Below are positions 29,001 to 38,109 of a stretch of 64,000 nt of DNA, piece by piece. The stretch is from Flammeovirgaceae bacterium 311 (GTDB taxonomy: Bacteria; Bacteroidota; Bacteroidia; Cytophagales; Cyclobacteriaceae), in contig CP004371.1 in assembly GCA_000597885.1 (NCBI GenBank), positions 3,364,501 to 3,428,500 on the forward strand. The letters run 5' to 3'. The stretch's first letter is position 1, and the number at the start of each line of letters is the position of its first letter. The notes below the pieces were generated by a model that saw only the letters and a list, made by a program, of their open reading frames with translations, was not told the origin of the DNA and searched no databases. The translations under genes and the position numbers were made by a program.

Positions 29001-29137
29001 CCTTTTATGATGACGGTTGCACCTGGCAAAGCCTCTGATGTTAAAGCATCTGTTACCTTACCGGTAAGCTGTTGCTGGGCCATGGCTCCGGGTAAAAGCC
29101 AACCCATTAATAAGGTAAAAAGTAATAATTTCTTCAT
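26072..29137 (-). CDS. susC: SusC/RagA-family TonB-dependent outer-membrane transporter
   Basis: A 1021-residue TonB-dependent receptor that imports oligosaccharides through the outer membrane. After the signal peptide (about 1-20) comes a carboxypeptidase-like regulatory beta domain (GKVTDALTSEALPGATVII). The TonB-box region DEVVVIGYGTQKKQDLTGS follows at about 103-121, then the plug (DITKSMQGQVAGVTVQ, IRIRGVNSFGGTDPLYIVDG) and the 22-strand barrel ending LPNPKGLMLGLQVQF. It lacks the N-terminal STN extension used by receptors linked to anti-sigma factors, so it is not expected to signal through an ECF sigma pathway. Two operator-like palindromes lie upstream. Confidence 0.97.
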   Translation of the reverse strand: MKKLLLFTLLMGWLLPGAMAQQQLTGKVTDALTSEALPGATVIIKGTTTGTVTDMDGNYRLDVPGANSVLVFSYIGYLQEEVVVGSRSTVNVSLSPDLEQLDEVVVIGYGTQKKQDLTGSIGIVNTEAINKVPTNDITKSMQGQVAGVTVQGGGEPGGSPNIRIRGVNSFGGTDPLYIVDGIQTPISQIPVSDVASIQILKDAAAASIYGSRAANGVVIITTKRGSKGEIKVNYNATHGWQRITNRYDVVGREGYQLLNNEAVNNARLYDPTLTLAPSNDPNSQFFVDDIDTDWQDAGLKTGRLMEHALSFSGGSDNGNYYVSLNYFDHNGPVVGNGPNYDRYSVRVNTDFKLGKLKIGESIQIAKEHFDFSGFLHTGNFVQDLVRAIPTVPVYDPNRLGGYGGPDGVIHRSLMINSVGANSILTNQSDRYRIIGNLYGEIEIIKDLDFRTSLSLERTDWKDTRNEPEFDLGTNRNNNIPKLYDWRGEGMTASIENTLTYEKFLGLHHITALVGNTALQSRVTNLNARADNIDPRFPDVISSGAERFVDAGESENRLESYFGRILYDFDSKYLLTATIRRDASSRFGSNFRVGTFPSVSLGWKVSEEEFMKGISWLNQLKLRGSYGVLGNQEIGNYGHTTYINPYAHAVFGGQLALGATQAGFGNADLKWEETKSTNIGIDLAVFENRLTFTAEYYRTETDGVLVQVPLPPSTGVYDEDAPFVNAGLLENSGLEFILGYNKTNGDFTYNASVNLTTLNNKVVSLGGGVPIFGNTSITEEGGEISAFYGYKIEKIIQTQEELDALNAGAPDGLYQEVNTGRGDFKFMDLDGDGQVTEEDRTYLGSAIPKYTFGGSFSAAFKNFDFSMLLQGNAGNKVLDAVRASIESAAGYTNYSTNTLNRWTPDNTDTDVPRVILSDPNGNGRASDRWLENGSFLRLNSIQLGYTLPSTIMSKYISSLRFYVTGQNLVTFTKFQGMDPDFRSTGLFSSGVAMPDEPNRAFNAFSGGLPNPKGLMLGLQVQF

Positions 29138-29442
29138 AAGATTGATGTGGAATTCTTTAATTAATATGCAGTAAAACGCTCGGGAACAAACGATTGCAGC
29201 CGTTAAAAAAAATGGCCCCTTTATATCATTTGCTTTCTGGCTTTCCTTTCACAAGTCAAATGTTCTTTTCGAAACAGGTGAAAGTATCATCTTACACGGC
29301 TGTTAAGCTAAGGAAGTGCCTGCTCTGCTATCCGGAGGCTGCTAGTGAGGTGGTTTTCATTTCTTTGTTGTTTGGTTTATCAATAATGTTGGTTCAGCTC
29401 GGCTTCAATTAATTAATAGTACAATCTACACTTATTTTTTTA

Positions 29443-29459
29443 AATGTGAAATTCACATT
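29443..29459 (-). promoter_or_regulatory. Proposed AraR operator upstream of susC
   Basis: AATGTGAAATTCACATT is the core of a perfect 21-base palindrome (29441-29461, central A). It matches the shared AATGT-N7-ACATT pattern (core GTnAnnnTnAC) found upstream of four other arabinose units here. It is about 305 bases from the susC start, so either a long leader exists or it serves a distant promoter. Confidence 0.7.
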
Positions 29460-29470
29460 TATTATTTTTT

Positions 29471-29482
29471 GCAATCGATTGC
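29471..29482. promoter_or_regulatory. LacI-type operator-like palindrome GCAATCGATTGC
   Basis: A perfect 12-base palindrome with central CG, a form typical of LacI-family operators, 11 bases from the susC-side AraR box. The LacI-type gene at 39028-40110 is the obvious candidate to bind it, but that is inference. Confidence 0.55.
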
Positions 29483-29814
29483 GATTTTTTTCTAAATGCA
29501 GCCAGACATGCACTGCATTAGGGCATAAGAGTATTAATTTTTTTTCTGCTAACAAACTGATAATCTTTTTCTTACGCAGTGTTTCTTATCTCTGTTTGTG
29601 CTATACCACCAGTTGTGCGCTTAATGTAGAAGAGGCTGTTAACTATGCCCCACTATATATTATAGTATCATGTAATTGTCTGACCCGGCAATTACCCTAT
29701 GAGAAAGCCTGATGATTGAGAAGTAAGATTTATCGGCCCTATCAGAACAGTAAATCCAGACAAGAAAGAAATTCAGATACGGACAGATAATAAGCTCAGT
29801 GGTGATGGTTTTTA

Positions 29815-29831
29815 AATGTATTTTTAACATT
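29815..29831 (+). promoter_or_regulatory. Proposed AraR operator upstream of GH97
   Basis: AATGTATTTTTAACATT has perfect 5-base arms with a 7-base spacer, the same layout as the other boxes, and lies 43 bases before the GH97 start codon. Confidence 0.65.
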
Positions 29832-29874
29832 TTTAAAAACTATTTAAGCTTTCTTTATTTATCCTGCTTTTCAA

Positions 29875-31854
29875 ATGACACCAATTAACACTTTAAGGAT
29901 GCTTCCTCGCAAAGTATTATGCCTGTTTATGATACTGATGGGCCTACAGGTTTCTTGTGTGACCAATAAAACCGAAGAAGACACCGCTGATAATACTGTT
30001 GCCAGTCCGGATGGGCAGCTGCGTATAACTTTCGCCCTTCAGAACAATGAGCCTCCAACGTATAATATTTTTTACCACGACAGCCTTATCATGGCTGATT
30101 CAAGACTGGGGCTTAGGCGGAGCGATTCAGATTTTTCAAAAGGCCTGACACTGGCAGCTGTTTCGGCATCGCAACCAGTGAGTGATGAATATGAGATGCT
30201 GCATGGCAAACGCAGATTATGCTCCTACCAGGCAAATGAAAAAACCTTCTCGCTTACCAATGCAGCAGGAGAAAAGATAGATATCATTTTCCGGGTTTCT
30301 GATGATGGCGTTGCCTTCCGTTACCATTTTCCAGATGAGTCGTCAGAAATCAAAAAAATTGATCAGGAGTTAACTTCTTTTCATTTTCGAGAAGGCACTA
30401 AAGCCTTTTTACAACCTATGTCGGTAGCTAAAACAGGTTTTGAAGGCACTAATCCCTCTTACGAAGAGCACTACCAGCAGAACATTCCGGCAGATCAGCC
30501 GGCGCCAACAGAGGCCGGCTGGGTATATCCAGCTTTATTCAACTACGGGGATACCTGGGTCCTGATTACTGAAGCTGGTCTGGACAGAAACTACTGTGCC
30601 ACCCGCTTACAACAGGAATCGCCCGGTAATGAATATCGTGTAGGATTTCCAATGGAAGCAGAAGTAATGCCTGATGGAGCTTTAGCCCCTGAATCTACAC
30701 TGCCCTGGTACTCACCCTGGCGCGTTATTACTATCGGGTCGCTGGGCACTATTGTAGAATCTACCCTGGGTACCGACCTGGCTGCTCCTGCCATTGAGGA
30801 GGATTTTTCTTTTGTAAAGCCAGGTGTGGCTTCCTGGAGCTGGGTAATTCTGAAAGACAACTCCATTACCTATGATATTCAGAAGCAATTCGTGGATTAT
30901 GCTGCCGATATGGGCTGGGAGTACTGCCTGATAGACGTAAACTGGGACACAACCATTGGTTATGAGCGGATGGAAGAGCTTTCCCGCTACGCTGCCTCTA
31001 AAAATGTTGGGCTTGTGCTGTGGTACAATTCTGCCGGAAGCTGGAATACGGTACAGTTTCATCCAAAAGACAAACTGCTCACCCATGAAAGCAGGGTGGC
31101 TGAATTCAGCCGCCTGCAAAAAATGGGCATCAAGGGCATTAAAGTAGACTTCTTTGGTGGCGACGGCCAATCAGTCATTGCCTATTATCATGATATATTC
31201 ACAGATGCAGCTGCCCACGGTATTATGGTAAACTGCCATGGCTCTACCCTGCCCAGAGGCTGGCACCGTACCTACCCCAATCTTTTAACCATGGAAGCGA
31301 TCAAGGGTATGGAGTTTATCACTTTTGAACAGGCAAATGCAGACTTAGCCGCCAACCACTGCGCCATGCTGCCCTATTCACGCAATGCCTTTGATCCCAT
31401 GGATTTTACCCCTATGGTATTACATAAAATTCCGGGCATAGAACGTAAAACCACCAACGGCTTTGAGTTGGCCCTGCCTTACCTGTTCCTTTCAGGCATT
31501 CAGCACATTGGCGAAACCCCCGAAGGCATGAGCAAAATGCCTGATTATGTAAAAGAGTTTGTAAAGGATATTCCCGTAGCCTGGGATGATACCCGCTTTA
31601 TTGATGGTTACCCCGGAAAACTGGCTGTTATTGCCAGAAAGAAAGGGGACAACTGGTATGTGTGCGGCATTAACGGAGAAGATCAGGCCAAAACCCTTAG
31701 CCTGGACCTATCCTTTATTGGTAGCGGCAAAGAAGGTGTGTTAATCACCGACGGGCAGGAGCAAAGGTCTTTTACAAGAGAGAATGTAAAAGTACCGCAG
31801 TCTGCTTACCAGGTGAATATGAAGGGTAATGGTGGATTTGTGATGAAGTTTTAA
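29875..31854 (+). CDS. GH97 retaining glycosidase, lipoprotein (candidate beta-L-arabinopyranosidase/alpha-galactosidase)
   Basis: A 659-residue lipoprotein (lipobox LQVSC, Cys28; no strong surface signal). Residues 40-310 form the GH97 N-terminal beta domain and 320-560 the (beta/alpha)8 barrel. The motif GIKVDFF places an Asp at 425 where retaining GH97 enzymes have their nucleophile; inverting SusB-type enzymes lack it. Glu474 in TMEAIKG is the likely acid/base. Known retaining GH97 members are alpha-galactosidases, some also beta-L-arabinopyranosidases, which would fit an arabinose locus. ATG 29899 (MLPRKV) is an alternative start. It is the only enzyme of the locus transcribed on the plus strand and has its own AraR-like box. 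Confidence 0.9.
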   Translation: MTPINTLRMLPRKVLCLFMILMGLQVSCVTNKTEEDTADNTVASPDGQLRITFALQNNEPPTYNIFYHDSLIMADSRLGLRRSDSDFSKGLTLAAVSASQPVSDEYEMLHGKRRLCSYQANEKTFSLTNAAGEKIDIIFRVSDDGVAFRYHFPDESSEIKKIDQELTSFHFREGTKAFLQPMSVAKTGFEGTNPSYEEHYQQNIPADQPAPTEAGWVYPALFNYGDTWVLITEAGLDRNYCATRLQQESPGNEYRVGFPMEAEVMPDGALAPESTLPWYSPWRVITIGSLGTIVESTLGTDLAAPAIEEDFSFVKPGVASWSWVILKDNSITYDIQKQFVDYAADMGWEYCLIDVNWDTTIGYERMEELSRYAASKNVGLVLWYNSAGSWNTVQFHPKDKLLTHESRVAEFSRLQKMGIKGIKVDFFGGDGQSVIAYYHDIFTDAAAHGIMVNCHGSTLPRGWHRTYPNLLTMEAIKGMEFITFEQANADLAANHCAMLPYSRNAFDPMDFTPMVLHKIPGIERKTTNGFELALPYLFLSGIQHIGETPEGMSKMPDYVKEFVKDIPVAWDDTRFIDGYPGKLAVIARKKGDNWYVCGINGEDQAKTLSLDLSFIGSGKEGVLITDGQEQRSFTRENVKVPQSAYQVNMKGNGGFVMKF

Positions 31855-31923
31855 TGATCATAATTAGTCACGGTCTAGCGAGACCCGGGTTTTACCAAAC
31901 CTGAGTTCAATTTCATAAAACAA

Positions 31924-31953
31924 AACAGCCCCGGGCGCTAACCCGGGGCTGTT
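31924..31953. terminator. Bidirectional terminator between GH97 and araA
   Basis: AACAGCCCCGGG (31924-31935) pairs perfectly with CCCGGGGCTGTT (31942-31953) across six bases, with A-rich sequence on the left and T-rich on the right. It lies between two convergent genes, ending both the GH97 and araBDTA transcripts. Confidence 0.85.
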
Positions 31954-31982
31954 TGTTAATACTGATTTAGACTTTTAGGCCT

Positions 31983-33482
31983 CTATCTGTTCAGCTGGTA
32001 ATACGCTTCGCTCCAGCGCAGCTCATTTTTCAGCTGGTTGATTTTAGTGTCTTTATCAATTACTACGGATTCGATACCAGCCATTTCTGCAAAGTCGAGC
32101 AGGTTATCGGTGCTTAGGTTCTGGCTGTAGCAGGTGTGGTGAGCACCACCGGCAAGAATCCAGGCAGCACAGCCGGTTTTCATATCCGGCAGCGGCTTCC
32201 AGAGCACCCGGGCAACAGGCAGTTTTGGCAAATCGTGCTGCGGCTCAACCGCCTCTACCTCGTTGATCAGCATGCGGAAGCGATTACCCATATCGATGAT
32301 CGATGCATTGAGAGCAGGGCCACCCGCTACATTGAACACCAGGCGAACCGGATCGGCCTTGCCGCCAATGCCCAGGGGATGAATTTCGCAGGAAGCTTTA
32401 CCACTGGCAATTGATTCGTCTATCTCCAGCATGTGGGAACCCAGCACCAGGTTGTTGTTCGGCTCAAAATGGTAGGTGTAGTCTTCCATAAAGGCATTGC
32501 CACCTTTCAGGCCGCTGCCCATTACTTTCATGGCGCGTACCAGGGCCGCTGTTTTCCAGTCGCCCTCGCCGGCAAAGCCATAGCCCTGGCCCATGAGGCG
32601 CTGAGCAGCAATACCAGGCAGCTGCACCATGCCGTGCAGGTCTTCGAAGGTATCTGAAAAACCCTTGAAATTTCCCTCTTCCAGGAAAGAACGCAGGCCT
32701 ATTTCTATTTTGGCAGCTTCCTGTAGTGATTTGTACTGCTCTCCTCCTTTACGCAGGGAAGCCACTACCGCATAGCGCTCTTCGTATTCACCAGTGAGTT
32801 GTGCTACGGCACTATCACTTACTTCGTTGATCACTTTTACCAGGTCGCCAATACCATAGGTATTTACCGAGAAGCCAAATTTCATTTCTGCTTCTACCTT
32901 ATCGCCTTCTGTTACGGCCACATAGCGCATGTTATCACCAAAGCGGGCAAACTTGGCACCCTGCCAGTCGTGCCAGCCGGCAGCCGCGCGGGCCCAGCCG
33001 GCAATTTGGTCTTTAACAGCCCCTTCTTCCCAATGGCCTACCACCACCTTGCGGTTAATGCGCATGCGCGAAACCATAAAGCCAAACTCACGGTCGCCAT
33101 GCGCACTCTGGTTCAGGTTCATAAAATCCATGTCGATGGAGCTCCACGGAATATCGCGGTTGAACTGGGTGTGCAGGTGCAGCAGGGGCTTTTGCAGAAT
33201 TTTCAGGCCACCAATCCACATTTTCGCTGGCGAGAAGGTGTGCATCCAGGCAATAATACCAATACAACCTTCTGCCACATTGGCTTCCTGGCAAATGCGA
33301 AATATTTCTTCGGTAGTTTTAACTACAGGCTTGAATACAACTTTAACGGGTATGGATTCGGCACCATCAAGGCCTCTGGCAATCTGCTGAGAATGCTCTG
33401 CTACCTGCTTAAGGGTCTCTTCCCCATATAAGTGCTGGCTGCCGGTGACAAACCACACTTCGAGCTGCTTAAGATTTATCAT
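31983..33482 (-). CDS. araA: L-arabinose isomerase
   Basis: Converts L-arabinose to L-ribulose in the cytoplasm, first step of the pathway. The 499 residues match the usual length. Metal/catalytic residues fall where they do in the E. coli enzyme: Glu306 in FAGEGDWKT, Glu333 in [10 protein letters not shown], His350 in GSHMLE and His449 in GGAHHTCYS. The start [20 protein letters not shown] is typical. It is the last gene of the araB-araD-symporter-araA series, 67 bases after the symporter gene, and is followed by a strong terminator. Confidence 0.98.
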   Translation of the reverse strand: MINLKQLEVWFVTGSQHLYGEETLKQVAEHSQQIARGLDGAESIPVKVVFKPVVKTTEEIFRICQEANVAEGCIGIIAWMHTFSPAKMWIGGLKILQKPLLHLHTQFNRDIPWSSIDMDFMNLNQSAHGDREFGFMVSRMRINRKVVVGHWEEGAVKDQIAGWARAAAGWHDWQGAKFARFGDNMRYVAVTEGDKVEAEMKFGFSVNTYGIGDLVKVINEVSDSAVAQLTGEYEERYAVVASLRKGGEQYKSLQEAAKIEIGLRSFLEEGNFKGFSDTFEDLHGMVQLPGIAAQRLMGQGYGFAGEGDWKTAALVRAMKVMGSGLKGGNAFMEDYTYHFEPNNNLVLGSHMLEIDESIASGKASCEIHPLGIGGKADPVRLVFNVAGGPALNASIIDMGNRFRMLINEVEAVEPQHDLPKLPVARVLWKPLPDMKTGCAAWILAGGAHHTCYSQNLSTDNLLDFAEMAGIESVVIDKDTKINQLKNELRWSEAYYQLNR

Positions 33483-33549
33483 TTGTTTCAGGTTAATCGT
33501 CTAAATAATTTGTTCGTGCAGGTTTTTGCCTGGGTACTGGCCCATACGC

Positions 33550-35424
33550 CTACATCCAGAAAAAGTAGTAAAGTAAAGCTATGATCAACACAACACCTGC
33601 GGCCCCTATATTGAAAGGAGTAGCGGTATTGTAGAGCACAGGGTCCGAATCCAGGGCTTTTCTGTCTGCCACTTCCATCTTGGCATTGGTATACAAAATG
33701 ATACCCAGCATGGCAAAAAGCACAGCCAGCATATAAGCTGCTTCTATACCCAGGTTATTATACTCGGGAAGCAGTACAGTAGTGAGTATGGCTGTGATAA
33801 CCGCAAGCGCAAAGAAGAAGTAAGACACCTTTACCAGGTAGCTTTGCCGGCCGGGTTCTGGAAGCTGTACTTTAACTTTATGCCCTTTCTCCGCAAAACT
33901 GATAACGGAAGCAATCACACAAAGGATGATGAACACATAGCCCATACGAAGCAGGAATGGCATATCAGGATAGATGTATGCAATGATGATACCTGCGGGA
34001 ATGGTAGCGATGGCCGTCCAGAGTGCCGCATTTGGTGTGATCTGTTTCCAGAACAGGCCCATAGCAAACACGACCACCACACCCGGATAAATGTAACCGG
34101 TGTACTCCTGTATATACTGGAATACCTGATCCAGCGTACTTAGCCTTGGCGCCACCAACATGGCAATCCCCAGGGCAACCAGGGCTACTATTCTACCCAC
34201 AAGTACCAGCTGTTTGCTGGTTGCTTCGGGTTTAAAGTAAGGCCGGTAAATATCCATGGTAAAGATGGTAGAGGTACTGTTTACCATAGAAGCCAGCGAT
34301 GATACAATGGCCGCAGCCAATGCAGCAAAAGCTAAACCACGTACGCCTGCAGGCACAAAATTCTTCAGCAACCAGGGATAGGCAGAGTCAGACTTTGCAA
34401 TAGTGCCGATTTCCTCTATAGGCTTGCCCAGGATAGCCGATAGTTGATCCGGAGAGTAATTGTTGATGAGTACATAGGCAGCAATACCCGGGATTACCAC
34501 GATAAAAGGCATCAGGATTTTCAGATATGCAGCAAACAAAAGGCCTCTTTTTGCTTCGTTAATGCTTTTTGCAGCCAGACCTTTCTGAATAATGTACTGG
34601 TTAAAACCCCAATAGCCCAGGTTAGTGGCCCACATGGCACCCAGAATTACCGCAAGACCAGGAAGGTCCTTGAAAGCATCTCTTTGCCCACCCTGTCCAT
34701 CAGGCACAAAGAGCGTGTCTTCCGGAATGATCATCATAAAGTGATCGCGGCCTTCTTCGTAAAGGTTTGCGAAACCTGCCAGAATGCCCTCGCCTGCGCC
34801 CACAGCATCCAGTGCCAGGAATGTGGTTACCAGACCACCAGCCACGAGCACAATAACCTGCACAACGTCTGTCCAGGCTACGGCCTCCAGACCACCGTAG
34901 ATAGAATAGATACCGGAGAACAGCAGCAGGCCTATAATGCCATACACCAAAGGAACCCCCATAATGGTTTCCATGGCCAGTGCACCCAGGTAACTAACAG
35001 AAGTAAGGTTTACAAATACATATACCAGTAACCAGAAAACAGCAAAGGCTGTACTTACCCCTCTGTTAAACCGCTGTTGCAGGAACTGCGGCATGGTGTA
35101 AATGCCATTGGTTAAGAAAACCGGCAGGAAATATTTTGCTACGATAATCAGCGCAACGGCAGCAAGCCACTCGTAGGCCGATATGGCCAGACCAATGGCA
35201 TAACCCGAACCGGAGGTGCCGATAAAGTGCTCGGCAGAAATATTGGCTGCAATCAGCGATGCACCCACTGCCCACCAGGTAAGGGATTTATCGGCCAGAA
35301 AGTACTCCTGTGCAGTTTTCTCTACGCCCTTTTTTGTTCTTGAAACCCATAAGCCCAGTACTAAGATCACCAGGGCATACAGAACAAAAATGATGTAATC
35401 CAGTGTTGAAAATCCAGCTGTCAT
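33550..35424 (-). CDS. Sodium/sugar symporter (SSS family), probable arabinose importer
   Basis: A 624-residue inner-membrane protein with about 14 helices of the LeuT-fold SSS family (SglT-like). Family motifs include the N-terminal DYIIFVLYALVILVLG, EYFLADKSLTWWAVGASLIAANISAEHFIGTSGSGYA in TM1-TM2, and SGIYSIYGGLEAVAWTDVVQ, followed later by ALAAAIVSSLASMVNSTST with Ser residues of the sodium site. Its place between araD and araA strongly suggests L-arabinose as substrate. The araD gene ends 74 bases before its start. Confidence 0.93.
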   Translation of the reverse strand: MTAGFSTLDYIIFVLYALVILVLGLWVSRTKKGVEKTAQEYFLADKSLTWWAVGASLIAANISAEHFIGTSGSGYAIGLAISAYEWLAAVALIIVAKYFLPVFLTNGIYTMPQFLQQRFNRGVSTAFAVFWLLVYVFVNLTSVSYLGALAMETIMGVPLVYGIIGLLLFSGIYSIYGGLEAVAWTDVVQVIVLVAGGLVTTFLALDAVGAGEGILAGFANLYEEGRDHFMMIIPEDTLFVPDGQGGQRDAFKDLPGLAVILGAMWATNLGYWGFNQYIIQKGLAAKSINEAKRGLLFAAYLKILMPFIVVIPGIAAYVLINNYSPDQLSAILGKPIEEIGTIAKSDSAYPWLLKNFVPAGVRGLAFAALAAAIVSSLASMVNSTSTIFTMDIYRPYFKPEATSKQLVLVGRIVALVALGIAMLVAPRLSTLDQVFQYIQEYTGYIYPGVVVVFAMGLFWKQITPNAALWTAIATIPAGIIIAYIYPDMPFLLRMGYVFIILCVIASVISFAEKGHKVKVQLPEPGRQSYLVKVSYFFFALAVITAILTTVLLPEYNNLGIEAAYMLAVLFAMLGIILYTNAKMEVADRKALDSDPVLYNTATPFNIGAAGVVLIIALLYYFFWM

Positions 35425-35498
35425 TCGGGAAAGGTTGATTGGTATAAAATAGCTTTGGTTGAAAATTTTCTATTGCTAACACCTAAACAAGCATGGGC

Positions 35499-36197
35499 TT
35501 ACTGACCATAGTAGGAGTGAGGACCGTGCTTTCTTTCGTAATGCTTTTTAATAAGAGAATCTTTTAGCCTTGGAGCATCTGCTCTTATCTGCTCCGTAAG
35601 ATAGGCCATTCTTGCTATTTCTTCCAATACTGCGCTATTATATACAGCTTTATCTGCTGTTTTTCCCCAGGTGAAAGGCGCATGGTTCCCCACCAGCACC
35701 ATTTCCACCTCTTCATAACTCATGCCCTTTGCCTTCAGATAATCCATAATCTGAAAGCCGGTTTCATATTCATAATCTCCCTGAATCATTTTATCGTCCA
35801 TAGGCGGGGCACAGGGAATGTTTACCGTATTATGATCGGCATGTGTTGTTCCGAAAATAGGAATATCGCGCTGTGCCTGCGCCCAGGCGGTGGCATAGGT
35901 AGAGTGCGTATGCACAATGCCTCCAATTTTCTCCCAATGCTTGTACAGCACTGCATGGGTTTTGGTATCTGATGAGGGCCTCAGAGTACCCTCAACCGTG
36001 TTTCCGTCAAAATCTACAATCACCATTTTTTCGGGAGTGAGTTCATCGTACGGCACTCCACTGGGCTTTATGGCAAAAACACCACTACTTCTGTCTGCAG
36101 CGCTAACGTTGCCAAAAGTAAACAGCACTAAACCTAATTTAGGCAGCTGCATATTGGCATCGTAGGCTGCCTGCCGGATATCCTGATACTTGCTCAT
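35499..36197 (-). CDS. araD: L-ribulose-5-phosphate 4-epimerase
   Basis: Makes D-xylulose 5-phosphate from L-ribulose 5-phosphate. The 232-residue class II aldolase-fold protein has zinc ligands His96 and His98 in VHTHSTYATAW and His172 in GNHAPFTWG. It also has the catalytic Asp121 in HADHNTV and Asp77 in SSDTKTH. Length and motifs are normal. Only 8 bases separate it from the end of araB, so the two are co-translated in one transcript. Confidence 0.97.
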   Translation of the reverse strand: MSKYQDIRQAAYDANMQLPKLGLVLFTFGNVSAADRSSGVFAIKPSGVPYDELTPEKMVIVDFDGNTVEGTLRPSSDTKTHAVLYKHWEKIGGIVHTHSTYATAWAQAQRDIPIFGTTHADHNTVNIPCAPPMDDKMIQGDYEYETGFQIMDYLKAKGMSYEEVEMVLVGNHAPFTWGKTADKAVYNSAVLEEIARMAYLTEQIRADAPRLKDSLIKKHYERKHGPHSYYGQ

Positions 36198-36205
36198 GTG
36201 TATTA

Positions 36206-37924
36206 CTAGCGAACAACTTCTTCTTGCTTATCTGTAACCTGTATGGGTGCAGGCTCTGTTTGTGCTTCTATGGCCTGGCCCAGGGCTGTAAACTTCTGGT
36301 ACCTTTTTGCATAAATGGCCGCACGCTTCGGATCAGGCGTATACTCAAGATCAAATCCCTGACCCATGGCAGCCATGGCATCTTCTACTTTCGGATACAA
36401 GCCTGCTGCAGTAGCGGCAAACATGGCAGCGCCTATGGCACAGGTCTGCTCCGACTTATGGATACGGATGGGCATGTTCATAACATCGGCCATCATTTGC
36501 ATAATAAAGCCTGATTTTCTGGCAACCCCGCCCAAACCAATCAAGCCTTTTACCGGCACCCCCTGCTCTGTAAACCTGTCTACAATCTTTTTGGCACCAA
36601 AGCAGGTTGCCTCTGCCAGTGCTCTGAACACCCGGGGCGCATCACTGCCCAGTCCTAAACCGGCAATTGCTCCTTTCAGCAGCTGGTTAGCATCGGGTGT
36701 GCGGCGACCGTTAAACCAGTCTATGGCAAATTCGCTGTTGAGCGACAGGGGGATCTGATCGGCCTGACGGCTTAATTCAGGTATGATTTTACCGGCCATC
36801 TCCTCCAGCAGTGCATTTGCTGTATCCGCACTGATCACTGCAGACTGCTGCAGCAGGTTTTGCAGCGGCCACATGAGGATTTTTCTGAACCAGGCATAGG
36901 TATCGCCAAAAGCCGACTGCCCCGCTTCCAGACCAATCATGCCGGGAATGATGGAACCCGGCACCTGGCCACAAATACCGCCCACCAGTGTATCTGCTAC
37001 TTCATCTGTTGGAGCAATCAGCATATCGCAGGTAGATGTACCCATTACCTTACTTAAGTAGTAAGGCTCAATTTGGCCGCCAACGGCACCCATATGGGCA
37101 TCGAAAGCGCCAACACCCACCACCACTTCGGTAGAAAGGCCCAGGCGCCCGGCCCACTCTGCGCTTAAAGTACCAGCAGGCTGATCGGAGGTATAGGTTT
37201 CTTTAAATAACCTGTCGGTGAAGCCATCCAGCACGGGATCCAGCGATGAGAAAAACTCATTGGGCGGCAAACCATTCCATTCTGCAGCCCAGAGGGCTTT
37301 ATGGCCGGCAGAGCAGCGGCCACGCTTCATGCTGTTGATATCATTGCCACCGGTGAGCAGGTAGGGAATCCAGTCGCAGTGTTCTACCCAGGAATAGCAG
37401 GCTTCCCTTACTTTTTTATCAGACCTAAGCGTATGCAACAGCTTAGCCCAGAACCATTCCGAAGAATAAATGCCGCCTACATATTTAAGGTAGTTAGGCT
37501 GGAATTTCTTGGCATGTTCGTTTATTTCTGCAGCCTCCCCTACTCCTGTATGATCTTTCCAGAGCACAAACATGGCTGCCGGGTTGTTCTCAAACCCTGG
37601 CAATAAGGCTAAGGGAGTACCACTTTTATCTACAGCAACCGGTGTAGATCCGGTAGTATCTATAGAAATACCTTTAACGGCTTCTGCCACACCACTTCCT
37701 GCCTGCTTCAGGCATTCTTTGATGGTATGCTCCAAGCCCTCTATATAATCGAGCGGGTGCTGACGAAACAGGTTTTCTTCAGCCACACAAAACAGGCCCT
37801 GCTGCCAGCGTGGATAATAATAGACAGAAGAGGCAATCTCTTCCCCGTTCTGAGCATCTGCCAGCACCGAGCGTACAGAATCAGAACCGTAATCCACTCC
37901 TATTACATATAAGCGTTTATCCAT
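36206..37924 (-). CDS. araB: L-ribulokinase
   Basis: Phosphorylates L-ribulose at O5. A FGGY-family sugar kinase of 572 residues with the N-terminal phosphate motif VIGVDYGSDSVRSVL, a second GISIDTTGSTPVAV, and the C-terminal GLIGLGGVARKSGFIMQMMADVMN and CAIGAAMFAA motifs. It heads the araB-araD-symporter-araA unit. The proposed AraR operator lies 120 bases before its start. Confidence 0.97.
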   Translation of the reverse strand: MDKRLYVIGVDYGSDSVRSVLADAQNGEEIASSVYYYPRWQQGLFCVAEENLFRQHPLDYIEGLEHTIKECLKQAGSGVAEAVKGISIDTTGSTPVAVDKSGTPLALLPGFENNPAAMFVLWKDHTGVGEAAEINEHAKKFQPNYLKYVGGIYSSEWFWAKLLHTLRSDKKVREACYSWVEHCDWIPYLLTGGNDINSMKRGRCSAGHKALWAAEWNGLPPNEFFSSLDPVLDGFTDRLFKETYTSDQPAGTLSAEWAGRLGLSTEVVVGVGAFDAHMGAVGGQIEPYYLSKVMGTSTCDMLIAPTDEVADTLVGGICGQVPGSIIPGMIGLEAGQSAFGDTYAWFRKILMWPLQNLLQQSAVISADTANALLEEMAGKIIPELSRQADQIPLSLNSEFAIDWFNGRRTPDANQLLKGAIAGLGLGSDAPRVFRALAEATCFGAKKIVDRFTEQGVPVKGLIGLGGVARKSGFIMQMMADVMNMPIRIHKSEQTCAIGAAMFAATAAGLYPKVEDAMAAMGQGFDLEYTPDPKRAAIYAKRYQKFTALGQAIEAQTEPAPIQVTDKQEEVVR

Positions 37925-38043
37925 GATTGCTCTTTGAATTTTTTAGATTTATCTGATTCTTTTATATCTGATATATAGCCTTCTTATCAGTTCTGAAAAA
38001 ATATTCCTTAGCTACGCATCATCAAAGGGGGCAGCCGTTTTGT

Positions 38044-38060
38044 AGTGTCAAAGTAACACT
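38044..38060 (-). promoter_or_regulatory. Proposed AraR operator upstream of araB
   Basis: AGTGTCAAAGTAACACT has perfect 5-base arms with a 7-base spacer and the core GTnAnnnTnAC. It sits between araR and araB, 120 bases before araB. Confidence 0.7.
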
Positions 38061-38109
38061 TATCCTGTTAAATACAAACTCATTTGCTTTATTTAGGCAA
38101 ACAAACCTA

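Larger units (their letters stand above)
29138..29874. other. Divergent regulatory region between susC and GH97
   Basis: A 737-base, AT-rich region with no convincing gene; two short plus-strand frames (29194-29412, 29446-29712) look random. It contains one AraR-like box on the susC side, a LacI-like palindrome directly next to it, and one AraR-like box 43 bases before the GH97 start. A partly symmetrical AACG-N8-CGTT element (29189-29204) lies 52 bases from the susC start. Confidence 0.7.

Noticed and set aside
29194-29712. Two short plus-strand frames in the susC-GH97 gap
   Set aside because: They cover the operator-like palindromes, are AT-rich and have no family features or ribosome-start context.
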